Positions 21,637 through 31,952 are shown, counted from the stretch's first letter. The stretch: DNA of 64,000 nt from Pseudomonas aegrilactucae (GCF_019168305.1 NZ_JAHTBI010000016.1:1-64000); one strand, 5' to 3'. Translations and numbers: made by a program. The notes: generated by a model not told the origin, from the sequence alone.

Positions 21637-22461
21637 ATGGCAATCGTTAAATGCAAACCGACTTCCCCTGGCCGCCGTTTCGTGGTCAAGGTGGTCAACA
21701 AGGAGCTGCATAAAGGCGCTCCTCACGCACCGCTGCTCGAGAAGAAATCGAAGTCTGGTGGTCGTAACAACAATGGCCGCATCACTACGCGTCACGTAGG
21801 TGGTGGTCATAAGCAGCATTACCGTATGGTCGACTTCCGTCGCAACGACAAGGACGGCATCGTCGCCACTGTCGAGCGTATCGAATACGACCCGAACCGT
21901 ACTGCTCACATCGCACTGCTCTGCTACGCAGACGGCGAGCGCCGCTACATCATCGCCCCTAAAGGCGTGAGTGCTGGCGACCAACTGATTGCAGGTGCTC
22001 TGGCTCCAATCAAGCCAGGCAACTCCCTGCAACTGCGCAACATCCCAGTGGGTAGCACCATTCACGGCATCGAACTGAAGCCGGGCAAAGGTGCGCAGAT
22101 CGCTCGTTCCGCTGGTGCTTCGGCTCAGCTGATCGCTCGCGAAGGTGTCTATGTGACCCTGCGTCTGCGCTCTGGTGAAATGCGTAAAGTCCTGGCTGAA
22201 TGCCGTGCGACCCTGGGTGAAGTCTCGAACTCCGAGCACAGCCTGCGTTCGCTGGGTAAAGCTGGTGCCAAACGCTGGCGTGGCGTTCGCCCAACCGTTC
22301 GTGGTGTTGCCATGAACCCGGTTGACCACCCACATGGTGGTGGTGAAGGTCGTACCTCCGGTGGTCGTCATCCGGTATCGCCATGGGGCTTCCCGACTAA
22401 GGGCGCGAAGACTCGTGGTAATAAGCGTACCGACAAAATGATCGTCCGTCGTCGCAAGTAA
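21637..22461 (+). CDS. rplB: 50S ribosomal protein L2
   Basis: This 274-residue protein, one of the most conserved in the large subunit, is near the peptidyl-transferase centre. Landmarks are [17 protein letters not shown] in the first third and the C-terminal [16 protein letters not shown], whose histidine is strongly conserved. The length and order (rplW-rplB-rpsS) are standard. Confidence 0.97.
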   Translation: MAIVKCKPTSPGRRFVVKVVNKELHKGAPHAPLLEKKSKSGGRNNNGRITTRHVGGGHKQHYRMVDFRRNDKDGIVATVERIEYDPNRTAHIALLCYADGERRYIIAPKGVSAGDQLIAGALAPIKPGNSLQLRNIPVGSTIHGIELKPGKGAQIARSAGASAQLIAREGVYVTLRLRSGEMRKVLAECRATLGEVSNSEHSLRSLGKAGAKRWRGVRPTVRGVAMNPVDHPHGGGEGRTSGGRHPVSPWGFPTKGAKTRGNKRTDKMIVRRRK

Positions 22462-22477
22462 ATAGAGGGATACGACA

Positions 22478-22753
22478 GTGCCACGTTCTCTGAAAAAAGG
22501 TCCTTTTATCGATCTTCACCTACTGAAGAAGATCGAAGTGGCGGCGGAAAAGAACGATCGCAAACCAGTTAAGACCTGGTCGCGTCGTTCGATGATCCTG
22601 CCACAAATGGTCGGTCTGACCATCGCGGTACACAACGGTCGCCAACACGTCCCAGTTCTCGTGAACGAAGACATGGTCGGCCATAAACTGGGCGAGTTCG
22701 CCGGTACCCGCACCTACCGCGGGCACGTGGCTGACAAGAAAGCCAAGCGTTAA
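22478..22753 (+). CDS. rpsS: 30S ribosomal protein S19
   Basis: S19 has 91 residues, starting [18 protein letters not shown] and ending [10 protein letters not shown]. It forms a complex with S13 in the 30S head near the A-site finger. The start codon is GTG at 22478, with GAGGGA about 10 nt upstream. Using a later ATG would remove the conserved N terminus. rplV begins 11 nt downstream. Confidence 0.96.
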
Positions 22754-22764
22754 GGGGTAAGGAA

Positions 22765-23097
22765 ATGGAAGTAGCCGCTAAGTTGTCGGGCGCTCGCATA
22801 TCCGCCCAGAAAGCCCGCTTGGTCGCCGACCAGATCCGCGGGAAGAAGGTGGGCGAAGCGCTCAACCTGTTGGCCTTCAGCAGCAAGAAAGCCGCTGAAA
22901 TCATGAAGAAAGTCCTCGAGTCGGCCGTTGCCAACGCCGAACACAACGAAGGCGCAGACGTTGATGACCTGAAGGTCAGCACCGTTTTCGTCAACGAAGG
23001 GCGTTCGCTGAAGCGAATCATGCCGCGTGCCAAAGGCCGCGCTGATCGCATCGTCAAGCGGTCTTGCCATATCACTGTCAAGGTTGCGGACAAGTAA
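22765..23097 (+). CDS. rplV: 50S ribosomal protein L22
   Basis: L22 has 110 residues with the segment [20 protein letters not shown] and the tunnel-lining beta hairpin near [18 protein letters not shown]. That hairpin forms part of the exit-tunnel constriction and senses arrest peptides, and no macrolide-type insertion is seen. It lies in the S10 operon between rpsS and rpsC. Confidence 0.96.
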
Positions 23098-23110
23098 CGG
23101 AGTCGATCAG

Positions 23111-23797
23111 ATGGGTCAGAAAGTACATCCCACTGGCATTCGCCTGGGAATCGTCAAGGAGCACACCTCCGTCTGGTACGCAGACGGTCGGACTTATGCG
23201 GACTATTTGCTCGCAGATCTGAATGTGCGTGAGTACCTCCAAGACAAACTAAAAAGCGCGTCCGTTAGCCGTATCGATATCCATCGTCCGGCTCAAACTG
23301 CACGCATCACCATCCACACCGCTCGTCCAGGTATCGTTATCGGGAAGAAAGGTGAGGATGTTGAGAAACTGCGTCAGGACCTGACCAAGCAAATGGGTGT
23401 GCCTGTGCACATCAATATCGAAGAGATCCGCAAGCCGGAACTCGACGGTATGCTGGTAGCTCAGAGCGTAGCTCAGCAGCTGGAGCGTCGTGTGATGTTC
23501 CGTCGCGCCATGAAGCGCGCCGTACAGAACGCCATGCGTATTGGTGCCAAGGGCATCAAGATCCAGGTGAGCGGTCGTCTCGGCGGTGCTGAAATCGCAC
23601 GTACTGAATGGTATCGCGAAGGTCGTGTGCCTCTGCACACCCTGCGTGCCGACATCGACTATGCCACTTACGAAGCTCACACCACTTACGGTGTGATCGG
23701 TGTGAAGGTTTGGATTTTCAAAGGCGAAGTTATTGGTGGTCGCCAAGAAGAACTGAAACCACAAGCACCAGCGCCTCGTAAAAAAGCTGCTAAGTAA
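23111..23797 (+). CDS. rpsC: 30S ribosomal protein S3
   Basis: This 228-residue protein begins [20 protein letters not shown]. The ATG at 23111 is chosen over an in-frame upstream start at 23027 that would lie inside rplV. The KH domain includes the [15 protein letters not shown] loop, and the C-terminal domain binds near the mRNA entry. S3 with S4 and S5 forms the helicase-like mRNA entry channel. Confidence 0.96.
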   Translation: MGQKVHPTGIRLGIVKEHTSVWYADGRTYADYLLADLNVREYLQDKLKSASVSRIDIHRPAQTARITIHTARPGIVIGKKGEDVEKLRQDLTKQMGVPVHINIEEIRKPELDGMLVAQSVAQQLERRVMFRRAMKRAVQNAMRIGAKGIKIQVSGRLGGAEIARTEWYREGRVPLHTLRADIDYATYEAHTTYGVIGVKVWIFKGEVIGGRQEELKPQAPAPRKKAAK

Positions 23798-23809
23798 GGG
23801 GTACGCCAA

Positions 23810-24223
23810 ATGTTGCAACCTAAGCGTACAAAATTCCGCAAGCAGATGACTGGCCACAACCGTGGTCTGGCACTGCGCGGTAGCAAAGTCAGCTTCGGCG
23901 AATTTGCTCTTAAAGCTGTTGCTCGCGGTCGTCTCACCGCTCGCCAGATCGAATCGGCACGTCGTGCCCTGACCCGTCACGTAAAACGTGGCGGCAAGAT
24001 CTGGATCCGTGTATTCCCGGACAAGCCGATCTCCAAGAAGCCTCTCGAAGTGCGGATGGGTAAAGGTAAGGGTTCCGTGGAGTACTGGGTTGCCCAGATC
24101 CAGCCAGGCAAAGTCCTGTACGAGATCGAGGGTGTTTCTGAAGAGCTGGCGCGTGAGGCTTTCGCCTTGGCGGCTGCAAAGCTGCCTCTCGCCACCTCCT
24201 TTGTTAAGCGGACGGTGATGTGA
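23810..24223 (+). CDS. rplP: 50S ribosomal protein L16
   Basis: L16 has 137 residues: [25 protein letters not shown] at the N terminus (cited in part), then [26 protein letters not shown]. It contacts the A-site tRNA elbow near the peptidyl-transferase centre. The Arg in the RMGKGKG region is the residue hydroxylated by RoxA-type oxygenases in relatives. Its TGA overlaps the rpmC ATG. Confidence 0.96.
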
Positions 24224-24414
24224 TGAAAGCGAATGAACTTCGTGAACAATCAGCACAGCAGCTGAACGAGCAACTGCTCGGCTTGCTGCGCGACCAGTTC
24301 AATCTGCGTATGCAGAAAGCAACTGGCCAGTTGGGGCAGTCGCACCTGCTCTCGCAAGTTAAGCGTGACATCGCTCGCGTGAAAACTGTGCTCAACCAGC
24401 AGGCAGGTAAGTAA
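24223..24414 (+). CDS. rpmC: 50S ribosomal protein L29
   Basis: This 63-residue two-helix protein starts [18 protein letters not shown] and sits by L23 at the exit tunnel. The ATG at 24223 shares its A with the rplP stop (TGATG), which favours it over the GTG three bases upstream and implies coupling. rpsQ follows after 2 nt. Confidence 0.95.
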   Translation: MKANELREQSAQQLNEQLLGLLRDQFNLRMQKATGQLGQSHLLSQVKRDIARVKTVLNQQAGK

Positions 24415-24416
24415 TC

Positions 24417-24683
24417 ATGGCTGAAGCTGAAAAAACCGTCCGTACGCTGACTGGCCGTGTCGTCAGCGACAAGATGGACAAAACCATTACCGTTCTGATC
24501 GAGCGTCGCGTAAAGCACCCGATCTACGGTAAATACGTTAAGCGTTCCACTAAGCTGCACGCGCACGACGAAACCAACCAGTGCCATATCGGCGACAAGG
24601 TCTCCATCCGCGAGACCCGTCCGCTGGCCAAGACCAAGTCCTGGGCACTGGTTGAAGTTCTCGAACGCGCTGTTGAAGTCTAA
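24417..24683 (+). CDS. rpsQ: 30S ribosomal protein S17
   Basis: S17 has 88 residues with the OB-fold segments [21 protein letters not shown] and [16 protein letters not shown]. It is a primary binder of the 16S rRNA 5' domain. The start is 2 nt after the rpmC stop. Confidence 0.96.
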   Translation: MAEAEKTVRTLTGRVVSDKMDKTITVLIERRVKHPIYGKYVKRSTKLHAHDETNQCHIGDKVSIRETRPLAKTKSWALVEVLERAVEV

Positions 24684-24706
24684 GGGCTAGGGGTCGGAGA
24701 AATTTT

Positions 24707-25075
24707 ATGATTCAGACTCAATCCATGCTCGATGTGGCCGATAACAGCGGCGCTCGTCGCGTCATGTGCATCAAGGTGCTCGGCGGTTCGCACCGTCGCT
24801 ACGCCGGTATCGGTGACATCATCAAGGTAACCGTCAAGGAAGCAATTCCTCGCGGTAAAGTGAAGAAAGGCCAAGTGATGACTGCTGTTGTAGTCCGCAC
24901 TCGCCACGGTGTCCGTCGTGCTGACGGCTCCATCATCCGCTTTGATGGCAATGCTGCTGTTCTGCTGAACAACAAGCAAGAGCCGATCGGCACCCGTATC
25001 TTTGGGCCAGTGACCCGTGAACTTCGTACTGAGAAGTTCATGAAGATCGTCTCGCTCGCCCCAGAAGTGCTGTAA
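24707..25075 (+). CDS. rplN: 50S ribosomal protein L14
   Basis: L14 has 122 residues, [27 protein letters not shown] and [12 protein letters not shown] being characteristic (cited in part). It lies at the subunit interface and is the docking site of the silencing factor RsfS. In E. coli it begins the spc operon. Here only 23 nt separate it from rpsQ and no promoter is seen, so it seems to be part of one long S10-spc transcript. Confidence 0.96.
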   Translation: MIQTQSMLDVADNSGARRVMCIKVLGGSHRRYAGIGDIIKVTVKEAIPRGKVKKGQVMTAVVVRTRHGVRRADGSIIRFDGNAAVLLNNKQEPIGTRIFGPVTRELRTEKFMKIVSLAPEVL

Positions 25076-25086
25076 GGAGATCCGAC

Positions 25087-25401
25087 ATGCAAAAGATTCG
25101 TCGTGACGACGAGATCATCGTGATCGCCGGCAAAGACAAAGGTAAGCGCGGTAAGGTGCTCAAGGTTCTCGCTGATGACCGTCTGGTCGTTGGTGGGATC
25201 AACCTGGTGAAGCGTCATACCAAGCCTAACCCTATGTCGGGCGTACAAGGCGGTATCGTCGAGAAAGAAGCGCCACTGCACGCTTCCAACGTCGCCATTT
25301 TCAACGGCGAAACCAACAAGGCTGACCGCGTTGGTTTCAAAGTAGAAGAAGGCAAAAAAATTCGTGTCTTCAAGTCGACCCAAAAAGCGGTTGATGCTTG
25401 A
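25087..25401 (+). CDS. rplX: 50S ribosomal protein L24
   Basis: L24 has 104 residues with the KOW motif [21 protein letters not shown] at the N terminus and the conserved VKRHTKPNP. It is an assembly initiator at the tunnel exit. It lies between rplN (11 nt) and rplE (20 nt). Confidence 0.96.
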   Translation: MQKIRRDDEIIVIAGKDKGKRGKVLKVLADDRLVVGGINLVKRHTKPNPMSGVQGGIVEKEAPLHASNVAIFNGETNKADRVGFKVEEGKKIRVFKSTQKAVDA

Positions 25402-25421
25402 ACACTGCTAGGTAGAAGACC

Positions 25422-25961
25422 ATGGCACGACTGAAAGAGATTTACCGGAAGGAAATTGCTCCCAAGCTTAAGGAAGAACTTAAGCTGGCGAACGTGATGG
25501 AAGTTCCGCGCGTTACCAAGATCACCCTGAACATGGGTCTGGGCGAAGCTGTCGGCGACAAGAAAGTCATCGAGCACGCTGTAGCTGACCTGGAAAAGAT
25601 CACCGGTCAAAAAGCCGTTGTGACTTTCGCTCGGAAATCCATCGCGGGCTTCAAAGTCCGTGAGGGCTGGCCGATTGGCGTCAAAGTCACTCTGCGCCGT
25701 GATCGTATGTACGAGTTCCTGGACCGCCTGCTGGCGATCTCCCTGCCTCGGGTTCGCGACTTCCGCGGCCTGAATGCCAAGTCCTTCGATGGTCGTGGCA
25801 ACTACAGCATGGGCGTGAAAGAGCAGATCATCTTCCCGGAAATCGACTACGACAAGATCGATGCTCTGCGCGGTCTGGACATTACCCTGACCACCACTGC
25901 TCGTACGGATGACGAAGGCCGCGCTCTGCTGCGTGCTTTCAAATTCCCGTTCCGCAACTGA
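25422..25961 (+). CDS. rplE: 50S ribosomal protein L5
   Basis: L5 has 179 residues: [27 protein letters not shown] (in part), then [14 protein letters not shown] and the C-terminal [20 protein letters not shown]. It binds 5S rRNA with L18 and L25 in the central protuberance. rpsN follows after 13 nt. Confidence 0.97.
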   Translation: MARLKEIYRKEIAPKLKEELKLANVMEVPRVTKITLNMGLGEAVGDKKVIEHAVADLEKITGQKAVVTFARKSIAGFKVREGWPIGVKVTLRRDRMYEFLDRLLAISLPRVRDFRGLNAKSFDGRGNYSMGVKEQIIFPEIDYDKIDALRGLDITLTTTARTDDEGRALLRAFKFPFRN

Positions 25962-25974
25962 TTGGAGTAGGAAA

Positions 25975-26280
25975 ATGGCCAAGAAGAGCATGAAAAACCG
26001 CGAGCTGAAGCGTCAGCTCACGGTTGCTAAATACGCCAAGAAGCGTGCTGAGCTCAAAGCTACCATCGTTGATCTGAATGCAACTCCAGAAGAACGTTGG
26101 GCAGCCTCTGTTGCTCTGCAGAAGCAGCCACGTGACGCAAGCGCCTCGCGCATGCGTAACCGCTGCCGCATCACCGGCCGTCCACACGGCGTTTACCGCA
26201 AGTTCGGCCTCGGCCGTAACAAGCTGCGTGAAGCGGCAATGCGCGGTGACGTTCCAGGTCTGGTCAAAGCCAGCTGGTAA
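25975..26280 (+). CDS. rpsN: 30S ribosomal protein S14 (zinc-independent type)
   Basis: This 101-residue S14 is the long form. It lacks the CxxC...CxxC zinc ribbon of the short form and keeps the C-terminal [21 protein letters not shown] region (shortened) and ending PGLVKASW. It therefore does not depend on zinc, unlike the cysteine-rich L36 encoded at 30270. The ATG at 25975 is chosen over an upstream in-frame codon inside rplE. After this gene the transcript meets a strong terminator and a new promoter. Confidence 0.95.
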   Translation: MAKKSMKNRELKRQLTVAKYAKKRAELKATIVDLNATPEERWAASVALQKQPRDASASRMRNRCRITGRPHGVYRKFGLGRNKLREAAMRGDVPGLVKASW

Positions 26281-26341
26281 GACGTGCCGGCAGGGCGCCG
26301 GCGGCGGGGGAGCAATCTTCCGACCGCCGGTGATCTTGCAA

Positions 26342-26374
26342 CGAAACAAGCCCCTTATGGGGCTTGTTTCGTTT
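26342..26374 (+). terminator. Strong intrinsic terminator after rpsN
   Basis: A 13-bp perfect stem CGAAACAAGCCCC / GGGGCTTGTTTCG closes a TTAT loop and is followed by TTTC. It separates rpsN from rpsH, where E. coli has no break. Confidence 0.8.
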
Positions 26375-26392
26375 CTGGGATGTGTCTAGAAT
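26364..26392 (+). promoter_or_regulatory. Promoter of rpsH-secY embedded in the rpsN terminator
   Basis: TTGTTT (26364-26369) and TAGAAT (26387-26392) are 17 nt apart. The -35 lies inside the 3' arm of the terminator hairpin. Confidence 0.65.
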
Positions 26393-26398
26393 GACCGG

Positions 26399-26470
26399 CT
26401 CACCTGAGCCCGGGTTTTTTGCCCGTTGCGTCCAGGTGACTGTAGTAGCCGAAAGGCTAATTTTTCTTGT
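26399..26470 (+). promoter_or_regulatory. Structured 5' leader of rpsH
   Basis: Two hairpins follow the promoter. TCACCTG pairs with CAGGTGA and encloses CGGG/CCCG around TTTTTTG. Then TAGCC/GGCTA closes a GAAA tetraloop and is followed by five T. The second resembles a weak attenuator. A role in ribosomal protein feedback (S8 or another product) is a guess from position. Confidence 0.45.
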
Positions 26471-26488
26471 ATCAGGAGCGTCTAGCCC

Positions 26489-26881
26489 ATGAGTATGCAG
26501 GACCCGTTAGCGGACATGCTAACTCGAATCCGTAATGCCCAGATGGCTGAAAAGTCCGTCGTAAGCATGCCGTCCTCGACCCTGAAGGTGGCTGTAGCCA
26601 AAGTTCTGAAAGACGAAGGCTATATCGCGGGTTATCAGGTCAGCAGTGAAGTCAAACCTTCGCTGTCCATCGAGCTGAAATACTTCGAAGGCCGTCCGGT
26701 CATCGAGGAAGTCAAGCGCGTAAGTCGTCCAGGCCTGCGTCAGTACAAGTCCGTCGAAGAACTGCCGAAAGTACGTGGCGGTCTTGGCGTGTCTATCGTC
26801 TCCACCAACAAAGGTGTGATGACGGATCGTGCTGCGCGCGCTGCCGGTGTCGGCGGCGAAGTACTCTGCACAGTGTTCTAA
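26489..26881 (+). CDS. rpsH: 30S ribosomal protein S8
   Basis: S8 has 130 residues: [20 protein letters not shown] at the start and [24 protein letters not shown] at the end (in part). It binds the central domain of 16S rRNA and, in E. coli, represses the spc operon. Here it is the first gene behind its own promoter and structured leader, an arrangement that would suit autogenous control. rplF follows after 12 nt. Confidence 0.96.
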   Translation: MSMQDPLADMLTRIRNAQMAEKSVVSMPSSTLKVAVAKVLKDEGYIAGYQVSSEVKPSLSIELKYFEGRPVIEEVKRVSRPGLRQYKSVEELPKVRGGLGVSIVSTNKGVMTDRAARAAGVGGEVLCTVF

Positions 26882-26893
26882 GGGGGGATAAGC

Positions 26894-27427
26894 ATGTCTC
26901 GCGTCGCTAAGAACCCCGTTAAGCTGCCAGCCGGTGTCGAAGTCAAATTCGTCGGCCAACAGCTTTCGGTGAAGGGTGCCAAGGGCACTCTCGAACTGAA
27001 CGTTCACTCGTCCGTTGAAGTTGTTGAAGAAGCTGGTGAGCTGCGTTTTGCTGCTCGCAATGGCGACCAACAAACTCGCGCAATGGCCGGCACTACCCGT
27101 GCACTCGTGAACAACATGGTCCAAGGCGTAAGCCAAGGCTTCGAGCGCAAGCTCCAGCTGGTCGGTGTTGGTTACAAGGCGCAAGCCAAGGGCACCGTGC
27201 TGAACCTGGCGCTCGGCTTCTCGCACCCAGTGGATTATGAACTGCCTGAGGGCATCACCGCTGAGACCCCTAGCCAGACCGATATCCTGATCAAGGGCAT
27301 CGACAAGCAGCTGGTAGGTCAGGTGGCCGCTGAAATCCGCGACTTCCGTCCACCAGAGCCGTACAAAGGCAAGGGTGTGCGTTACGCGGACGAAGTCGTC
27401 CGTCGTAAAGAAGCCAAGAAGAAGTAG
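26894..27427 (+). CDS. rplF: 50S ribosomal protein L6
   Basis: L6 has 177 residues with two related alpha/beta domains, ending [27 protein letters not shown], the conserved C-terminal signature (given in part). It lies near the sarcin-ricin loop and factor-binding site. The gene is 10 nt upstream of rplR. Confidence 0.97.
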   Translation: MSRVAKNPVKLPAGVEVKFVGQQLSVKGAKGTLELNVHSSVEVVEEAGELRFAARNGDQQTRAMAGTTRALVNNMVQGVSQGFERKLQLVGVGYKAQAKGTVLNLALGFSHPVDYELPEGITAETPSQTDILIKGIDKQLVGQVAAEIRDFRPPEPYKGKGVRYADEVVRRKEAKKK

Positions 27428-27437
27428 GGCATAGCAA

Positions 27438-27788
27438 ATGACCGACAAAAAAGTTACTCGACTGCGTCGCGCTCGCAAAGCACGCCTGAAAATGCACGAA
27501 CTCGAAGTCGTGCGTCTCTGCGTGTTCCGCTCCTCGCAGCACATCTATGCCCAGGTCATTTCGGCCGACGGCAGCAAAGTCCTGGCCAGCGCCTCGACTT
27601 TGGACAAAGACCTGCGTGATGGCGCCACTGGCAACATCGACGCGGCCACTAAGGTTGGCAAGCTGGTAGCTGAGCGCGCGAAAGCCGCCGGTGTATCTCA
27701 AGTTGCCTTTGACCGTTCTGGCTTCAAGTATCACGGCCGCGTTAAAGCGCTGGCTGATGGTGCTCGTGAAGGCGGACTGGAGTTCTAA
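27438..27788 (+). CDS. rplR: 50S ribosomal protein L18
   Basis: L18 has 116 residues, with basic N terminus [18 protein letters not shown] and C-terminal [28 protein letters not shown] (in part). It brings 5S rRNA to the 50S subunit with L5. rpsE starts 3 nt after its stop. Confidence 0.97.
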   Translation: MTDKKVTRLRRARKARLKMHELEVVRLCVFRSSQHIYAQVISADGSKVLASASTLDKDLRDGATGNIDAATKVGKLVAERAKAAGVSQVAFDRSGFKYHGRVKALADGAREGGLEF

Positions 27789-27791
27789 GTT

Positions 27792-28292
27792 ATGTCAAAT
27801 AACGATCAAAAGCGCGACGAAGGCTACATCGAGAAGCTGGTTCAAGTTAACCGCGTAGCCAAAACCGTCAAAGGCGGCCGTATCTTCACCTTCACCGCGT
27901 TGACCGTGGTAGGTGATGGCAAGGGTCGCGTTGGTTTCGGCCGTGGCAAATCGCGCGAAGTACCTGCAGCGATCCAGAAAGCCATGGAAGCTGCTCGTCG
28001 CAACATGATTCAGGTAGACCTGAACGGTACCACGCTGCAGTACGCCACCAAGTCCGCCCATGGCGCGTCGAAGGTGTACATGCAGCCTGCTTCCGACGGT
28101 ACCGGTATCATTGCCGGTGGCGCGATGCGTGCTGTCCTGGAAGTTGCTGGCGTTCAGAACGTTCTGGCCAAGTGCTACGGCTCGACCAACCCAGTGAACG
28201 TGGTTCATGCCACTTTCAAGGGTCTGAAGGCTATGCAATCTCCTGAATCCATTGCTGCCAAGCGCGGCAAGAGCGTCGAGGAGATCCGCTGA
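27792..28292 (+). CDS. rpsE: 30S ribosomal protein S5
   Basis: S5 has 166 residues. The double-stranded RNA-binding domain with [21 protein letters not shown] is followed by the ribosomal S5 fold with [16 protein letters not shown]. It takes part in decoding fidelity and the mRNA entry channel. The spectinomycin loop region (KTVKGG) is wild type in pattern. rpmD follows after 2 nt. Confidence 0.97.
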   Translation: MSNNDQKRDEGYIEKLVQVNRVAKTVKGGRIFTFTALTVVGDGKGRVGFGRGKSREVPAAIQKAMEAARRNMIQVDLNGTTLQYATKSAHGASKVYMQPASDGTGIIAGGAMRAVLEVAGVQNVLAKCYGSTNPVNVVHATFKGLKAMQSPESIAAKRGKSVEEIR

Positions 28293-28294
28293 TC

Positions 28295-28471
28295 ATGGCT
28301 ACCGTCAAAGTAACGCTGATCAAAAGCATGACCGGCCGCATCCCTAACCACAAACTGTGTGTTAAGGGTCTGGGTCTGCGTCGCATCGGTCACACTGTAG
28401 AAGTCCTGGATACTCCCGAGAATCGCGGGATGATCAACAAGGCTTACTACATGCTGCGCGTCGAGGGTTAA
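28295..28471 (+). CDS. rpmD: 50S ribosomal protein L30
   Basis: A 58-residue protein, [20 protein letters not shown] followed by [20 protein letters not shown], matching bacterial L30. It is small and lies between rpsE (2 nt gap) and rplO (3 nt gap), exactly where the spc operon carries it. The frame is complete from ATG 28295 to TAA. Confidence 0.95.
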   Translation: MATVKVTLIKSMTGRIPNHKLCVKGLGLRRIGHTVEVLDTPENRGMINKAYYMLRVEG

Positions 28472-28474
28472 TCG

Positions 28475-28909
28475 ATGAAACTCAATGATCTGAGTCCTGC
28501 GCCGGGTTCCCGTCGCGAGAAGCATCGCCCGGGTCGTGGTATCGGTAGTGGTTTGGGCAAGACCGGTGGCCGCGGCCACAAAGGTCAGACCTCCCGCTCC
28601 GGTGGCACCATCGCTCCTGGCTTTGAAGGCGGTCAACAGCCGCTGCACCGTCGTCTGCCGAAGTTCGGCTTCGTTTCGCTGAAAGCCATGGACCGCGCAG
28701 AAGTGCGTCTGTCCGAGCTGGCCAAAGTGGAAGGCGACGTTGTCACCGTGCAATCCTTGAAGGATGCCAACGTGATTAACCAAAGCGTACAGCGTGTGAA
28801 AATCATGCTGTCCGGCGAAGTTACTCGCGCGGTCACCATCAAGGGTATCGCAGCCACCAAAGGTGCGCGTGCGGCTATCGAAGCAGCTGGCGGCAAGTTC
28901 GAGGAATAA
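28475..28909 (+). CDS. rplO: 50S ribosomal protein L15
   Basis: L15 has 144 residues with a long Gly/Arg-rich N-terminal extension ([23 protein letters not shown]) that penetrates the subunit, and a globular C-terminal domain ending AAGGKFEE. It binds late in 50S assembly. Its TAA is directly followed by the secY ATG with no gap (TAAATG), implying coupling with the translocase. Confidence 0.97.
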   Translation: MKLNDLSPAPGSRREKHRPGRGIGSGLGKTGGRGHKGQTSRSGGTIAPGFEGGQQPLHRRLPKFGFVSLKAMDRAEVRLSELAKVEGDVVTVQSLKDANVINQSVQRVKIMLSGEVTRAVTIKGIAATKGARAAIEAAGGKFEE

Positions 28910-30241
28910 ATGGCTAAGCAAGGTGCTCTCTCTTCGCTCGGTAAAGGCGGGATGTCTGAACTTTGGGCTCGTCTGCGTTTTCTGTTTCTGGCGATCATCG
29001 TCTATCGGATAGGCGCACACATCCCAGTTCCAGGCATCAACCCGGACCGGCTGGCGGAACTGTTTCGACAGAATGAGGGGACCATTCTTAGCTTGTTCAA
29101 CATGTTTTCCGGCGGTGCGCTGGAGCGGATGAGCATCTTTGCACTGGGGATCATGCCGTATATTTCGGCATCGATCATCATGCAGCTGATGACCGCCGTC
29201 AGCCCGCAGCTGGAGCAGTTGAAGAAGGAAGGTGAAGCTGGCCGTCGCAAGATCAGCCAGTACACCCGCTACGGCACCGTTATCCTGGCGCTGGTCCAGG
29301 CTGTTGGCATGTCCATCGGCCTGGCCGGTCAGGGTGTAGCGTTTTCTGCTGACTTTGGCTTCCATTTCGTCGCGGTTTCCACGTTTGTGGCAGGCGCGAT
29401 GTTCATGATGTGGCTGGGTGAGCAAATCACGGAGCGCGGTGTAGGCAACGGTATCTCGATGTTGATTTTCGCAGGTATCGTCGCCGGTCTTCCGAGAGCA
29501 ATCGGGCAGTCTTTCGAGTCTGCACGTACGGGCGATATCAACATTTTCGCTCTGGTCGCTATCGGTTTGCTGGCAGTAGCGATTATCGGTTTTGTGGTGT
29601 TCATTGAGCGTGGTCAGCGTCGAATCGCCGTTCACTACGCCAAGCGTCAGCAGGGTCGCAAGGTCTTCGCTGCGCAGACTAGCCACTTGCCGCTGAAAGT
29701 GAACATGGCAGGTGTAATTCCGGCCATTTTCGCAAGCAGCATTTTGCTGTTCCCGGCTTCGCTGGGTGCCTGGTTCGGTCAGTCTGAAGGTATGGGCTGG
29801 TTGCAGGACATCTCGCAGTCGATCGCTCCTGGTCAGCCGTTGAATATTCTGCTGTTTAGTGCAGGGATTATTTTCTTCTGCTTCTTCTATACGGCGTTGA
29901 TGTTCAATCCGAAAGACGTAGCGGAAAACCTGAAGAAGTCCGGTGCCTTTATTCCGGGTATCCGTCCAGGTGAGCAGTCGGCACGCTACATTGATGGCGT
30001 TCTGACCCGCTTGACCATGTTCGGTGCTCTTTATATGACGGCCGTGTGTCTGTTGCCCCAGTTCCTGGTGGTGGCGGCCAACGTTCCGTTCTACCTTGGC
30101 GGGACCTCGTTGCTGATCGTGGTAGTGGTTGTGATGGACTTCATGTCCCAAGTACAATCGCACCTCGTTTCACACCAGTACGAATCCCTGATGAAGAAAG
30201 CCAACCTGAAAGGCTACGGTGGCAGCAGCATGCTGCGCTGA
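28910..30241 (+). CDS. secY: Preprotein translocase channel SecY
   Basis: SecY has 443 residues and about ten membrane helices. Landmarks are [17 protein letters not shown] after the first helix, [17 protein letters not shown], the cytoplasmic loop [19 protein letters not shown] and the C-terminal [15 protein letters not shown]. It forms the protein-conducting channel with SecE (encoded at 3112) and SecG. It is the usual penultimate gene of the spc operon, with rpmJ 28 nt downstream. Confidence 0.97.
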
Positions 30242-30269
30242 GAGACCCTTAAGGTTCGAGGAGTTGGTG

Positions 30270-30386
30270 ATGAAAGTTCGTGCATCGGTGAAAAAGCTGT
30301 GCCGTAACTGCAAAATTATTCGCCGCGAAGGTGTTGTGCGAGTGATTTGCAGCGCGGAACCACGTCACAAGCAGCGCCAAGGCTGA
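30270..30386 (+). CDS. rpmJ: 50S ribosomal protein L36 (zinc-ribbon type)
   Basis: This 38-residue protein, [20 protein letters not shown] followed by [18 protein letters not shown], keeps the Cys11, Cys14, Cys27 and His32 zinc ligands. It is the zinc-containing form, and many Pseudomonas carry a second, cysteine-free L36 under Zur control elsewhere. It follows secY by 28 nt. Confidence 0.95.
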
Positions 30387-30403
30387 GTGTGATCTGTGCT
30401 TCA

Positions 30404-30431
30404 AACCCAGCAGCTAGTGCGCTGCTGGGTT
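30404..30431 (+). terminator. Hairpin between rpmJ and rpsM
   Basis: An 11-bp stem AACCCAGCAGC / GCTGCTGGGTT closes a 6-nt loop. The tail (GATTATTTG) is only moderately T-rich, so it may be a leaky terminator between the spc and alpha operons. Confidence 0.6.
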
Positions 30432-30517
30432 GATTATTTGTTTCTACAGCGATATTATCTCGCGCCCTATTTCTTGGCTTCCGGGGCGTAGGTAGCTGTC
30501 AATTGGAGTCCCACTGA

Positions 30518-30874
30518 ATGGCCCGTATTGCAGGCGTCAACATTCCAGATAACAAGCACACTGTTATCTCGCTGACCTACATCTATGGTGTTGGTCGCAC
30601 TACTGCGCAGAAAATCTGTGCAGACACTGGGGTCAACCCAGCCGCAAAGATCAAGGATCTGAGCGACGAGCAGGTTGAATCGCTGCGTACTGAAGTCGCG
30701 AAGTACATCACCGAAGGTGATCTGCGTCGTGACATCAACATGAAAATCAAGCGGTTGATGGACCTGGGTTGCTACCGTGGCCTGCGTCATCGTCGGGGTC
30801 TGCCAGTACGCGGTCAGCGTACCAAGACCAACGCGCGTACCCGTAAAGGTCCGCGTAAGCCGATCCGCAAGTAA
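30518..30874 (+). CDS. rpsM: 30S ribosomal protein S13
   Basis: S13 has 118 residues: [25 protein letters not shown] at the start and the basic tail [21 protein letters not shown] (cited in part). It contacts the P-site tRNA and bridges to the 50S subunit. It begins the alpha operon. The 86 nt upstream may hold the S4-repressed leader, but I did not resolve the pseudoknot expected from E. coli. Confidence 0.97.
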   Translation: MARIAGVNIPDNKHTVISLTYIYGVGRTTAQKICADTGVNPAAKIKDLSDEQVESLRTEVAKYITEGDLRRDINMKIKRLMDLGCYRGLRHRRGLPVRGQRTKTNARTRKGPRKPIRK

Positions 30875-30904
30875 TCGCACCAGCGAATCGACAGGAATTT
30901 AGAA

Positions 30905-31294
30905 ATGGCAAAACCTGCTGCTCGTCCTCGTAAAAAAGTTAAAAAGACAGTGGTTGATGGCATCGCCCACATCCATGCATCTTTTAACAACACCATCGTG
31001 ACCATTACCGATCGTCAAGGTAACGCCCTGTCCTGGGCTACCTCCGGCGGTTCGGGTTTCCGCGGTTCCCGCAAGTCCACCCCGTTCGCTGCTCAAGTAG
31101 CTGCTGAACGTGCTGGTCAAGCTGCGCTGGAATATGGTCTGAAGAACCTCGACGTCAACGTCAAGGGTCCAGGTCCAGGTCGTGAGTCCGCTGTTCGTGC
31201 TCTGAACGGCTGTGGCTATAAGATCGCCAGCATCACCGACGTGACGCCAATCCCGCATAACGGGTGCCGTCCGCCGAAGAAGCGCCGCGTGTAA
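30905..31294 (+). CDS. rpsK: 30S ribosomal protein S11
   Basis: S11 has 129 residues, with [19 protein letters not shown] and the C-terminal [16 protein letters not shown]. It lies on the 30S platform near the mRNA exit. It has the usual length and sits 15 nt before rpsD. Confidence 0.97.
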   Translation: MAKPAARPRKKVKKTVVDGIAHIHASFNNTIVTITDRQGNALSWATSGGSGFRGSRKSTPFAAQVAAERAGQAALEYGLKNLDVNVKGPGPGRESAVRALNGCGYKIASITDVTPIPHNGCRPPKKRRV

Positions 31295-31309
31295 TCAGGA
31301 GACAGATAA

Positions 31310-31930
31310 ATGGCACGTTACATTGGTCCAAAATGCAAACTGTCTCGTCGTGAAGGCACTGATCTGTTCCTGAAGAGCGGCGTTCGCGCTCTGGAATCGA
31401 AGTGCAACATCGAAGCAGCCCCAGGTATTCACGGTCAGCGCCGCGGTCGTCAGTCCGACTACGGCACCCAGCTGCGTGAAAAGCAAAAAGTCCGTCGTAT
31501 CTACGGCGTGCTCGAGCGTCAGTTCAGCGGTTACTACAAGCAAGCGGCCTCCTCGAAGGGCGCTACTGGTGAGAACCTGCTGCAACTGCTCGAATGCCGT
31601 CTGGATAACGTCGTTTATCGTATGGGCTTTGGCGCTACTCGTGCCGAATCCCGTCAGCTGGTTTCGCACAAAGCGATCAGCGTTAACGGCAAGACTGTAA
31701 ACGTTCCGTCCTACCAAGTTCGTCCGGGTGACGTGGTCGCGGTTCGCGAGAAGTCGCTGAACCAGCTGCGCATTGTTCAAGCCCTTGAACTGTGCGCCCA
31801 GCGTGGCCGCGTTGAGTGGGTAGATGTAGACACCGCGAAGAAGTCGGGCGTTTTCAAGAACGTTCCTGCTCGCAGTGATCTGTCTGCCGACATCAACGAA
31901 AGCCTGATTGTCGAGCTCTACTCCAAGTAA
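31310..31930 (+). CDS. rpsD: 30S ribosomal protein S4
   Basis: S4 has 206 residues: [21 protein letters not shown], then the S4 RNA-binding domain with [26 protein letters not shown] (in part). It is a primary binder of 16S rRNA, a helicase-channel component and the alpha-operon repressor in E. coli. rpoA follows after 22 nt. Confidence 0.97.
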   Translation: MARYIGPKCKLSRREGTDLFLKSGVRALESKCNIEAAPGIHGQRRGRQSDYGTQLREKQKVRRIYGVLERQFSGYYKQAASSKGATGENLLQLLECRLDNVVYRMGFGATRAESRQLVSHKAISVNGKTVNVPSYQVRPGDVVAVREKSLNQLRIVQALELCAQRGRVEWVDVDTAKKSGVFKNVPARSDLSADINESLIVELYSK

Positions 31931-31952
31931 GGGCTAGAAAATAGGTGCATCC

